A stretch of 64,000 nt of DNA, taken from assembly GCF_004563925.1 (NCBI RefSeq), contig NZ_SPNJ01000001.1, positions 310,001-374,000 of the forward strand, given 5' to 3'. Below, piece by piece: positions 19,585-27,326 of this stretch (position 1 is its first letter; each line of letters starts with the position of its first letter). The DNA is from Herbaspirillum sp. 3R11. GTDB taxonomy: Bacteria > Pseudomonadota > Gammaproteobacteria > Burkholderiales > Burkholderiaceae_D. Made by a program: the position numbers and the translations under genes. The notes below the pieces were generated by a model. The model ran no database searches and was not told the DNA's origin. It saw only the letters and a list, made by a program, of their open reading frames with translations.

Positions 19585-20865
19585 ATGGAAGCATTGTTCG
19601 TATCGTATGGCATCGAGTGGCTCAATCTGCTGGTGCGCTGGTTGCACCTGATCACCGGGATTGCGTGGATCGGCGCCTCGTTCTATTTCGTCTGGCTGGA
19701 CAACTCCATCCGTCCGCCGAAACCGGGCAGTGATCTGGCGAAGAAGGGCGTGTCCGGCGAGTTGTGGGCCGTGCACGGCGGCGGCTTCTACAACCCGCAG
19801 AAATATCTCGTCGCGCCTTCCGAATTGCCGGAAGAACTGCACTGGTTCAAGTGGGAAGCCTATGCCACCTGGATCAGCGGCTTCGCGATGCTGTTCATCG
19901 TCTATTACTTCAATGCCTCGGCCATGATGGTCGACAAATCGGTTGCCGATCTCTCCGGCCTGCAATCGGTCGGCGTCGGTCTCGGCACGCTGGTGCTCGG
20001 CTGGATTGTCTACGACCTGCTGTGCAAATCGCCGCTGGGAAAACGCGAAGGCCTGCTCGGCTCGGTCATGTTCGTCTTCATCGTCGCGGTGGCGTATGTG
20101 CTGACGCACCTGCTCAGCGGTCGCGCCGCCTACATCCACGTCGGCGCGATGATCGGCACCATCATGGTCGGCAACGTGCTGATGGTGATCATCCCCGGTC
20201 AGCGCAAGCTGGTGGAAGCCATGAAGGAAGGCAAATCGCCTGATCCGATCTACGGCAAGAAGGGCAAGCAGCGCAGCGTGCACAACAACTACTTCACGCT
20301 GCCCATCCTGTTCATCATGATCAGCAACCACTACGCGATGACCTACACCCATGCGTACAGCTGGCTGGTGCTGGCAGCGATCATGGCCGCAGGCGTGCTG
20401 ATCCGTCACTTCTTCAACCTGCGCCATGCCGGCAAGGTCTCGATCGGTTTCCCGATTGCCGGTTGCGTATTGCTGCTGGGCGTGGCGATTGCGATTGCGC
20501 CGAAGCCGTTGCCGAAGGTCGCCGCTGTACCGGTAGTTTCACCAGCCGCTGCAACCGGCACTGCGACTGATAGCAGCGCAACTGTACCTGTCGCCGCCGC
20601 GGCAAGCGGCGTAGACTTTGCCCGCGTGCAGGAAGTCATCACCCAGCGTTGCGCCAGCTGCCACTCCGCACAGCCGACGCAGGCAGGTTTCGCCACGGCG
20701 CCGGCAGGCATGATGCTGCAGACGCCGGAACTGATTCGCCAGCACGCCGCCAAGGTGTACCAGCGCGCGGTCCAGACCAAGGACATGCCGCTGGCCAACA
20801 TGACGCACATGACCGACGAAGAGCGCGCGCTGATCGGCGCCTGGTTCGAAGCGGGCGCGAAGTAA
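19585..20865 (+). CDS. puuD: membrane urate oxidase PuuD with C-terminal cytochrome c
   Basis: This 426-residue protein has an eight-helix membrane domain (about 10-312; WLHLITGIAWIGASFYFVWLD, HGGGFYNPQKY, SVHNNYFTLPILFIMISNHY). An Ala/Pro/Thr-rich linker (about 312-345) and a c-type cytochrome domain follow, with CASCH at residues 356-360 and a Met-rich distal part (KDMPLANMTHMT). The architecture is that of PuuD, which oxidises urate to 5-hydroxyisourate and passes electrons to cytochrome c. GTGGGGAAG precedes ATG 19585; longer starts lack family similarity. The next gene is 43 bp downstream. Confidence 0.93.
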   Translation: MEALFVSYGIEWLNLLVRWLHLITGIAWIGASFYFVWLDNSIRPPKPGSDLAKKGVSGELWAVHGGGFYNPQKYLVAPSELPEELHWFKWEAYATWISGFAMLFIVYYFNASAMMVDKSVADLSGLQSVGVGLGTLVLGWIVYDLLCKSPLGKREGLLGSVMFVFIVAVAYVLTHLLSGRAAYIHVGAMIGTIMVGNVLMVIIPGQRKLVEAMKEGKSPDPIYGKKGKQRSVHNNYFTLPILFIMISNHYAMTYTHAYSWLVLAAIMAAGVLIRHFFNLRHAGKVSIGFPIAGCVLLLGVAIAIAPKPLPKVAAVPVVSPAAATGTATDSSATVPVAAAASGVDFARVQEVITQRCASCHSAQPTQAGFATAPAGMMLQTPELIRQHAAKVYQRAVQTKDMPLANMTHMTDEERALIGAWFEAGAK

Positions 20866-20908
20866 TCCGACCGACAGAGAAATCGACAAAGAAATACAAG
20901 GAATATTC

Positions 20909-22552
20909 ATGACCACCATCACCATCGACGGTTTCAACCTCAACGCTGCGCAAGTCGTGAGCGTCTCTCGCGGCACGAACGGCAGCAATGGCTCGTACGC
21001 CAAAGTCGCACTCGCCGACTCCTCGCGCGCTGCCCTGAAGCAAAGCCGCGACTTCATCGAGTCGACCTGGATGCACGACGAAGCGCCCATGATGTACAGC
21101 TTCAACACCGGCGTCGGTTTGTTGAAAGACACCCGCATCAAGGTCGAGCACATCGAACTGTTCCAGACGCAATTAATTAAAGCCCACAGCGCCGGCATCG
21201 GCGAACCGTTCTCCGAAGAAGTCAGCCGCGCCACCATGCTGTTGCGCGCCAACGCCTTCGCCAGCAATTACTCCGCGCCGCGCGTGGAAGTGGTCGATCG
21301 CCTGCTGGACTTCATCAATGCCGGCATCCATCCGATCATGCCGCAAAAGGGTTCGGTCGGCGCTTCCGGCGATCTCGCGCCGCTGGCTTACCTGGCAGCC
21401 GCCATCGTCGGTTTCGACGAAGCCGAAGTGATGTACCAGGGCAAGCGCATGAGCGCGCCCGAAGCCATCACCAAGGCCGGCATCGGCCCGGTCAAGTTCG
21501 ACCTGAAGGCCAAGGACGCCTCGGCCCTGATCAACGGCTGCACCGCCTCGCTCGCGGTCGCCGTACTGGCAGCGCACGATTCACGCAACCTGCTGACCGA
21601 CGCCTGCCTGTCGCTCGGCCTCACGCTGGAAGCCATGCGCGCCGAAATGTCCGCCTTCGATGCCCGCATCCAGCAGGCGCGTCCGCACGCCGGCCAGATC
21701 AAAACCGCCGCCGTCATCCGCACCTTGCTCAAGGGTTCCACCCGCACCACGCACGAAGCACGCTCGGTGCAGCTGCCGGACGAATCGCGCCGCACCGATA
21801 TTCCGTACTCGTCGCGGATCCAGGACGTCTATTCGCTGCGCTGCGCGCCGCAGGTCTATGGCCCGGTGTTCGATGCGCTGGATTACATCGACACCATCGT
21901 CGACAAGGAAATCAACTCCGCCACGGATAACCCGCTGATCTTTGACAAGGAAGGCGGCGGCTTCGAGATCATCTCCGGCGGCAACTTCCACGGCCAGTAT
22001 CTGGCGCAGGCGATGGACTTGCTGGCGATGACGATCACTGATCTCGGCAGCATCTGCGAACGCCGCATTGCGCGTCTGATCGATCCGACCTTGTCGTGGG
22101 GCCTGCCGCGCAACCTGATGAGCGGCGTGCGTGGGGTCAACACCGGCTATCCGGTGGTGCAGTGCTCGATGAGTTCACTGGTGATGGAAAATCGCACCCT
22201 GTCCATGCCGGGCAGCGTCGACAGCATCCCGTCCAAGGGCAACAGCGAAGACCACGTCTCCAACTCGACCTGGTGCGCGCGCAAGGCGGCGACAGTCGTC
22301 GCCAATACGCAGTACATCGTCGGCGTGGAAATGCTGCTGGCGGCGCAGGGGCTGACCATGACGGAAGAGTTGCTCAATGACTTCGTGCTGGGTGAGGGGA
22401 CGCAGGCGGCTTACGAAGAGATCCGCAAGCAGATTCCGGCGTGCCTCGATGGGGATCGTTGGTTCCACAACGATATTCAGGTGGCGCATTCGTTCATCAC
22501 CAGCGGGTCGGTGCGGGAGGCTGTTGTGGGACGGATTGGGAAGTTTGTTTGA
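20909..22552 (+). CDS. histidine ammonia-lyase-like MIO enzyme
   Basis: This 547-residue aromatic amino acid lyase eliminates ammonia using the MIO cofactor formed by Ala152-Ser153-Gly154 (GSVGASGDLAPLAYLA). Residues that define histidine lyases appear kept: Tyr in MYSFNTGVG, His in LIKAHSAG, Asn in LINGCT, Gln/Tyr/Arg in IQDVYSLRC, Phe in SGGNFHG and Glu in GNSEDHVS (compared from memory with Pseudomonas HutH). A roughly 15-residue insertion (ARSVQLPDESRRTDIPYSS) precedes the QD-YSLRC motif. No hut genes are nearby; it follows puuD by 43 bp. The substrate is therefore open. Confidence 0.85.
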   Translation: MTTITIDGFNLNAAQVVSVSRGTNGSNGSYAKVALADSSRAALKQSRDFIESTWMHDEAPMMYSFNTGVGLLKDTRIKVEHIELFQTQLIKAHSAGIGEPFSEEVSRATMLLRANAFASNYSAPRVEVVDRLLDFINAGIHPIMPQKGSVGASGDLAPLAYLAAAIVGFDEAEVMYQGKRMSAPEAITKAGIGPVKFDLKAKDASALINGCTASLAVAVLAAHDSRNLLTDACLSLGLTLEAMRAEMSAFDARIQQARPHAGQIKTAAVIRTLLKGSTRTTHEARSVQLPDESRRTDIPYSSRIQDVYSLRCAPQVYGPVFDALDYIDTIVDKEINSATDNPLIFDKEGGGFEIISGGNFHGQYLAQAMDLLAMTITDLGSICERRIARLIDPTLSWGLPRNLMSGVRGVNTGYPVVQCSMSSLVMENRTLSMPGSVDSIPSKGNSEDHVSNSTWCARKAATVVANTQYIVGVEMLLAAQGLTMTEELLNDFVLGEGTQAAYEEIRKQIPACLDGDRWFHNDIQVAHSFITSGSVREAVVGRIGKFV

Positions 22553-22571
22553 TGGGGTTTGTGGTGTGATG

Positions 22572-22601
22572 AAAAAAGAGCAGCTTTGGCTGCTCTTTTT
22601 T
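22572..22601 (+). terminator. intrinsic terminator of puuD-ammonia-lyase
   Basis: GAGCAGC (22578-22584) pairs with GCTGCTC (22589-22595) over TTTG, with A6 before and T6 after. It starts 20 nt after the lyase stop. Confidence 0.9.
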
Positions 22602-22610
22602 ATTGTGTGG

Positions 22611-22918
22611 TTGTTTCGACTTGCTTGCTGCGGGTTGCTAAGATTTTTCTTTCTTCGGACGACCAAGCCGGGGGCGGCCCGGCAGCCGCTCACTTTCTTT
22701 GCTTCGCCAAAGAAAGTAAGCAAAGAAAGGCGACCGCAAGTTCGCAGCCCCTTCGGGGTGCCCGGCGTCGTCGAGCACAAATCGGGAAGGGAAACAAACT
22801 CGCTGCGCTCAGACAAGTTTCCCTTCTTTATCCGATTTGTACTCGCCGCCGCCGGCTGCTCGCAAGCGGGAATTCCAGACTGGCTCGCTTCGCCTCGCCA
22901 AGGTAGGGCGGTGGCGTG
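22611..22918 (+). repeat. multi-hairpin repeat, copy D (mosaic; pair D/E)
   Basis: Boundaries are approximate. The 5' part matches copy A: TTTCTTTCTTCGGACGACCA, the GGGGGCGGCCCGGC stem and the ACTTTCTTTG/CAAAGAAAGT hairpin at 22692-22717. After AAGTAAGC...GCGACCGC (22714-22737) it switches to the copy B type: GCCCCTTCGGGG hairpin, AAATCGG (22779-22785) to CCGATTT (22832-22838) stem with CGAG/CTCG extension, and CTCGCAAGCGG. It is thus a chimera of the two types. Confidence 0.9.
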
Positions 22919-22994
22919 ATGGTCTGTGTTCTTCGCTACCGTTAACAACGACGTAAATGGGCACGACCAAAGATGAGAATTACGAAGCCGAAGG

Positions 22995-23300
22995 CGAGTG
23001 CCCCCTGGCGATGCGCAGCGAGCCAGTTTGGCCGGTCCGCTTATGAGTCGCCGTTGGTGACGCGCACAAATCGGAAAAAGAAGGGAAACTTGTCTGAGCG
23101 CAGCGAGTTTGTTTCCCTTCCCGATTTGTGCGTGGCATCAACGGGTACCCCGCGCAGCGGGGCGGCGAATCGCGGTCGCCTTCTTTGGCTTACTTTTCTT
23201 GGCGAGACAAGAAAAGTGAGTAGCTGCCGGGCTACCCCCGGCGAATGGTTGATCGAAGAAAGAACAATCTAAGCTACCGACGAAACGAAGTCGGAACAAA
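22995..23300 (-). repeat. multi-hairpin repeat, copy E (mosaic, inverted partner of D)
   Basis: Boundaries are approximate. Read in its own orientation the 5' part matches copy B (TTCTTTCTTCGATCAACC, hairpin ACTTTTCTTG/CAAGAAAAGT at 23192-23217). After the shared AAGTAAGC...GCGACCGC (23172-23195) it becomes copy A type: CCCCG/CGGGG hairpin, CGTTG-type arm, the long stem between AAATCGG (23068-23074) and CCGATTT (23121-23127), and CTCATAAGCGG. It is the reciprocal chimera of copy D. Confidence 0.88.
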
Positions 23301-23309
23301 ACACAAAAC

Positions 23310-24806
23310 TCAATCCTCATCCCCCAAATCCTTCTTCACCACCGCATACCGCAACAACGTCCTCTTCCGCGCCTCCGCATGATCCACCATCGGCTCCGGA
23401 TAATCCTTGCCGATCTTGACCCCTGCCGCCTTCAGCAAATCCGCCGGACACAACCACGGTGCATGAATATGCTTGTCCGGCAACCCGGCTAGCTGCGGCA
23501 AATAGCGCCGGATGAACTTGCCCTCCGCATCAAACTTCTCCGACTGCGTAATCGGATTGAAGATGCGGAAATAAGGCTGCGCATCGCAACCTGAAGACGA
23601 TGCCCACTGCCAGCCGCCATTGTTGGCCGACAGGTCGAAGTCATTGAGCAGATCGGCGAAATACTTCTCGCCCCAGCGCCAGTCGATCCCCAAGTCCTTG
23701 GTCAGGAAACTCGCCGTCACCATGCGCAGGCGATTGTGCATGTAGCCGGTCTGGTTCAGTTGCAGCATGGCGGCGTCGACCAGCGGATAACCCGTGCGGC
23801 CCTCGCACCACTTCGCAAACATGTCGCGCGCATGCTTGCCGCCTTCCCATTGGATCGCGTCGTAATCGGCCTTGAAGGAGCGCTCCGTCACGCGCGGATG
23901 ATGGAACAGGATCATGAAATAGAAGTCGCGCCAGACCAGTTCCGACAGCCACACCGGCGCACCGCGACGACCCTCGCCGATGCGCATGGCGTCGACGGCG
24001 GCGCGCGCCAGCGTGCGGATCGAGATGGTGCCGAAGCGCAGGTGCACCGACAGGTAGGACGGTCCCTTGACGGCAGGAAAGTCGCGCGTGTCGCCGTACT
24101 TGCCCAGGCGCGGCAGGAAGTCTTCCAGCAATTGCTCCGCCCCGGACATGCCGGTTGGGATGCGCAAGTCCTTCAGGTTGCTGGGTGCAAAGCCGAGTTG
24201 CTCCAGCGTCGGCAGGGGCTGGTGATGCTTCTTCGACGGCGGTGCCAGTTGTGCGAAGTAGGCGTCGACCGGGTAAGGCTTGAGATAGAAGTCGCCGCCC
24301 GGACCGGACAGCTTGTTCATCCAGGCGTTCTTGTAGGGAGTGAAAACCGAGAAGGGGCGGCCGGCCAGCGACAGCACTTCGTCTTTTTCAAAGATGACCT
24401 GGTCCTTGTAGCTCAGCAACTGGCGACCATCTTTTTCGAGCTGCTTCCTGACGGCGGCGTCGCGCTTGATCGCCTGCGGTTCGTAATCGTCGTTGGTGAA
24501 GACGGCGTCGACGCCGAGCTCCGCCGCCAGCGCCGGGATGTCCTGTTGCGCTGAGGCGTGGAGCACGATCAGCGCGCCGCCGGCTGCGCGTAAGGCCGCG
24601 TCCAGTTCGGCGATGGACGCCATGATGAAATCGATGCGGCGATCGGCTTGCAGGCCGTCGGCCAGCAGCGCGTCGAGGATCTCGCGGTCGTAGACGAACA
24701 CGCAATGTACTTGCTTGCTCTGCTTGAGCGCGTAGTACAGCGCGGCGTGATCGCTGATGCGCAGGTCGCGGCGGAACCAGACGAGGGAAGAGTCGAAAGT
24801 CGGCAT
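23310..24806 (-). CDS. phrB: deoxyribodipyrimidine photo-lyase
   Basis: This 498-residue cryptochrome/photolyase-family protein uses light to split cyclobutane pyrimidine dimers. Its N-terminal antenna domain starts with SSLVWFRRDLRISDHAALYYA; the C-terminal FAD domain has WLSELVWRDFYFMILFHHP, the FAD-contact GYPLVDAAMLQLNQTGYMHNRLRM and GGWQWASSSGCDAQPYFRIFNP. It has the length and motifs of class I CPD photolyases. ATG 24806 is chosen by homology; its ribosome site is poor. The 3' end, next to repeat E, is about 65% A+C on the plus strand over 23341-23400. Confidence 0.95.
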   Translation of the reverse strand: MPTFDSSLVWFRRDLRISDHAALYYALKQSKQVHCVFVYDREILDALLADGLQADRRIDFIMASIAELDAALRAAGGALIVLHASAQQDIPALAAELGVDAVFTNDDYEPQAIKRDAAVRKQLEKDGRQLLSYKDQVIFEKDEVLSLAGRPFSVFTPYKNAWMNKLSGPGGDFYLKPYPVDAYFAQLAPPSKKHHQPLPTLEQLGFAPSNLKDLRIPTGMSGAEQLLEDFLPRLGKYGDTRDFPAVKGPSYLSVHLRFGTISIRTLARAAVDAMRIGEGRRGAPVWLSELVWRDFYFMILFHHPRVTERSFKADYDAIQWEGGKHARDMFAKWCEGRTGYPLVDAAMLQLNQTGYMHNRLRMVTASFLTKDLGIDWRWGEKYFADLLNDFDLSANNGGWQWASSSGCDAQPYFRIFNPITQSEKFDAEGKFIRRYLPQLAGLPDKHIHAPWLCPADLLKAAGVKIGKDYPEPMVDHAEARKRTLLRYAVVKKDLGDED

Positions 24807-24882
24807 GGAGGGACTAAGTTGATTTGTGAAGGCAATGAATGGAGGCAATAACGCACGATGGTAAAGCATCCTGCCGGCACAA

Positions 24883-24911
24883 ACAAAAACAGCGGCCGTC
24901 AGGCCGCTGTT
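24883..24911 (-). terminator. intrinsic terminator of the liv operon
   Basis: AACAGCGGCC (24888-24897) pairs with GGCCGCTGTT (24902-24911); on the minus strand the stem is followed by TTTTTG. It lies 26 nt past the livF stop and upstream of phrB. Confidence 0.88.
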
Positions 24912-24936
24912 CTTGATGAGAGCAAATGCGAAACGA

Positions 24937-25665
24937 TCAGCCGCCCAGATAGGCTTCGACCACTTTCGGGTTGTGCAGCAGGTTGGCGCCGGTGTCTTCC
25001 AGCACGATCTTGCCGGTTTCGAGCACGTAGCCGCGTTGCGCGATGCGCAGCGCCTGGCGCACGTTTTGTTCGACCAGCAGGACCGTCATGCCGGTCTTGT
25101 TGATCTCTTTCACGATGCGGAAGATTTCCTGGATGATCAGCGGCGCCAGGCCCATCGACGGTTCGTCCAGCAGCAGAACCTTGGGTTTGGCCATCAGCGC
25201 GCGTGCGATGGCGAGCATCTGCTGTTCGCCGCCGGAGAGGTTGCCAGCCAGGCCCTTGGCGCGTTGCTTCAGGACCGGGAACAGCGTATAGACCCACTCC
25301 AGGTCGCCGGCCACTCCAGCCTTGTCCTTGCGCGTGTAGGCGCCTAGCGAGAGGTTTTCTTCGATGGTCAGCGTGGTCAGGGTGGCGCGGCCTTCGGCGA
25401 CTTGCACCACGCCGCTGCCGACGATGCGATGCGGCGATTGCTGGGTGATGTCTTCACCGTTGAAAATCACCTTGCCGCGCGCCGCCTTGACCAGGCCGGA
25501 GATGGCCAGCAGCGAGGTGCTCTTGCCGGCGCCGTTGGCGCCGACCAGCGCGGTGATCTCGCCTTCGTTGAGGGTCAGGCTGATGCCTTTGACGGCTTCG
25601 ATGTGGCCGTAGGAAACCGCCAGGTCCTGGACTTGCAGAATTACATTGGGGACAGTCTGGCTCAT
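24937..25665 (-). CDS. livF: branched-chain amino acid ABC transporter ATP-binding protein LivF
   Basis: This 242-residue ATPase has Walker A GANGAGKST near residue 43, the signature LSGGEQQMLAIARALM near 143, and Walker B LLLDEPSMGLAP near 162. The MGLAP stretch is typical of LivF. It powers high-affinity uptake of branched-chain or related amino acids with LivG, LivM and LivH. Its ATG overlaps the livG stop by 4 nt, so the two are translationally coupled. Confidence 0.95.
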   Translation of the reverse strand: MSQTVPNVILQVQDLAVSYGHIEAVKGISLTLNEGEITALVGANGAGKSTSLLAISGLVKAARGKVIFNGEDITQQSPHRIVGSGVVQVAEGRATLTTLTIEENLSLGAYTRKDKAGVAGDLEWVYTLFPVLKQRAKGLAGNLSGGEQQMLAIARALMAKPKVLLLDEPSMGLAPLIIQEIFRIVKEINKTGMTVLLVEQNVRQALRIAQRGYVLETGKIVLEDTGANLLHNPKVVEAYLGG

Positions 25666-26423
25666 TCTTTTTCCTTGCCGAGGTAGGCCTCGATCACTTC
25701 CTGATTGTTCTTGATCTCATCCGGGGTGCCTTCGGCGATGATCTTGCCGAAGTTGAGCACGGCGACGCGGTCGCACAGGCCCATCACGAAACGCATGTCG
25801 TGTTCGATCATGAAGATCGAGAAACCGCGCTGCTTGATGTTGATGATTTCAGCCATGAGCTCGGTCTTTTCGGCCGGGTTCATGCCGGCCACCGGTTCGT
25901 CCAGCAGCAAGAGCTTGGGCTTGGTCGCCAGCGCACGGGCGAATTCCAGCTTGCGCTGTTCGCCGTAGGAGAGGCTGTCGGCCAGCATCTCGGCCTTGTG
26001 GTCGAGGCGCACCCAGGACAGCAGTTCGAGCGCGCGTTCGCGGGCTTCCTTCTCGATCTTGCGGAACGAGCCGAGGTTCAGCAGCAGACCGCCGAAACCG
26101 TAGTCGAGGTGGTCGTGCATGCCGACCACGACGTTCTCGAGCAGCGTCATTTCCTTGAACACGCGGATGTTCTGGAAGGTGCGCGCGATGCCGCGTTCGG
26201 TGATCTTGTGCGGAGCGACGTTGCCGATGTCCTGGCCGTTGAACACGATGTTGCCGGAGGAGGCGCGCAGCAGGCCGGTGATCAGGTTGAACACGGTGGT
26301 CTTGCCGGCGCCGTTGGGGCCGATCAGACCGAAGATGCCGCCTTCGGGCACGTTGAACTGGACGCCTTGCAGGACCTGCAAACCGCCGAAGTTTTTACTG
26401 ATCTGGTTGAATTGTAAAAGCAT
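25662..26423 (-). CDS. livG: branched-chain amino acid ABC transporter ATP-binding protein LivG
   Basis: This 253-residue ATPase has Walker A GPNGAGKTTVFNLITG near residue 37, the LivG-type segment GIARTFQNIRVFKEMTLLENV, a signature SYGEQRKLEFARALA and Walker B LLLDEPVAGMNPAE. The GMNP(A/T)E stretch distinguishes LivG from LivF. It shares one base with livM upstream (TGATG) and overlaps livF downstream by 4 nt. Confidence 0.95.
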   Translation of the reverse strand: MLLQFNQISKNFGGLQVLQGVQFNVPEGGIFGLIGPNGAGKTTVFNLITGLLRASSGNIVFNGQDIGNVAPHKITERGIARTFQNIRVFKEMTLLENVVVGMHDHLDYGFGGLLLNLGSFRKIEKEARERALELLSWVRLDHKAEMLADSLSYGEQRKLEFARALATKPKLLLLDEPVAGMNPAEKTELMAEIINIKQRGFSIFMIEHDMRFVMGLCDRVAVLNFGKIIAEGTPDEIKNNQEVIEAYLGKEKE

Positions 26424-27322
26424 CAGTTCACCTTCTTGCTTGCAGAGTTACCGGCATTGCCAGGATTACGACGGTGCATGAACGCGCGAATGCGACGCGG
26501 ATCCCAGATGCCCTTCGGCAGATACAGCACGACCAGGATCAGGATCAGGCCGTTGGCGGCCAGGCGGAAGTCCTTGAAATGGCGCAGCACTTCCGGCAGC
26601 AGCGAGAGAATGGTCGAGCCGATCATCGGGCCGATCAGGTTGCTGGTGCCGCCGAACACGGCCATGGTCAGGATATCCACGGCGTTTTCGAAACCGTAGT
26701 TGTTGGGACCGATGGTGAAGGTGTAGTGCGCATTGAGCGCGCCGGCAACGCCGGCAATCGCTGCGCCGATGACGAAGGCCAGCAGCTTGTAGCCGGCCAC
26801 GTTGACGCCCATCAGGCGGGCGGCGACTTCGTCTTCCTTGATCGCTTCAAACGCACGGCCGATCTTGGAGCGGCGTACGCGGGCGAGGAAGTACACGGTA
26901 ATGCCCAGCAGCAGCACGATGTGCCACCACTCGGTGACCGGCGGAACGCCGTTCAGGCCCATCGGGCCGCCGGTGATTTCCATGTTCAGCACCACCACGC
27001 GCACCACTTCGCCGAAGCCCAGCGTCGCCATCGCGAGATAGACGCCGGACAGGCGCAGCGTCGGGATGCCGATCACCAGCGCTACCAGCGCCGGCAGGAT
27101 GCCGCCGGCTGCGAGCGCAACCGGGAAGGGCAGACCGGTCTGCATGGTAATCAGGGACGCGACGTAAGCGCCGATCCCCATGAACGCTGCGTTGGCCAGC
27201 GACAGCAGGCCGCACGACAGCGTGACGTAGATTGACAGGGCCAGCATGGCGTTGACGCCGACGCTGAAGATGACGGTGTTGTACGTCGCCCAGAATCCAT
27301 CCCACCATTCCATCATAGTCAT
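26423..27322 (-). CDS. livM: branched-chain amino acid ABC transporter permease LivM
   Basis: This 299-residue inner-membrane permease has about 8-9 helices and LivM signatures: LSCGLLSLANAAFMGIGAY near the N-terminus, the EAA-like cytoplasmic loop SKIGRAFEAIKEDEVAARLMG near residue 165, and TMAVFGGTSNLIGPMIGS near 240. Several Met codons lie at the start, and the first is used. The C-terminus is basic. It lies 4 nt after livH and overlaps livG by one base. Confidence 0.93.
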   Translation of the reverse strand: MTMMEWWDGFWATYNTVIFSVGVNAMLALSIYVTLSCGLLSLANAAFMGIGAYVASLITMQTGLPFPVALAAGGILPALVALVIGIPTLRLSGVYLAMATLGFGEVVRVVVLNMEITGGPMGLNGVPPVTEWWHIVLLLGITVYFLARVRRSKIGRAFEAIKEDEVAARLMGVNVAGYKLLAFVIGAAIAGVAGALNAHYTFTIGPNNYGFENAVDILTMAVFGGTSNLIGPMIGSTILSLLPEVLRHFKDFRLAANGLILILVVLYLPKGIWDPRRIRAFMHRRNPGNAGNSASKKVN

Positions 27323-27326
27323 GGGA

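Noticed and set aside
20909-22552. Canonical hut operon
   Set aside because: No hutU, hutI, hutG or hutC homologue occurs in the window; the gene is tied to puuD instead.
5370-23300. CRISPR array or transposon for the repeat family
   Set aside because: Copies are few, long and widely spaced with no regular spacers, no cas genes, no transposase and no clear target-site duplications.
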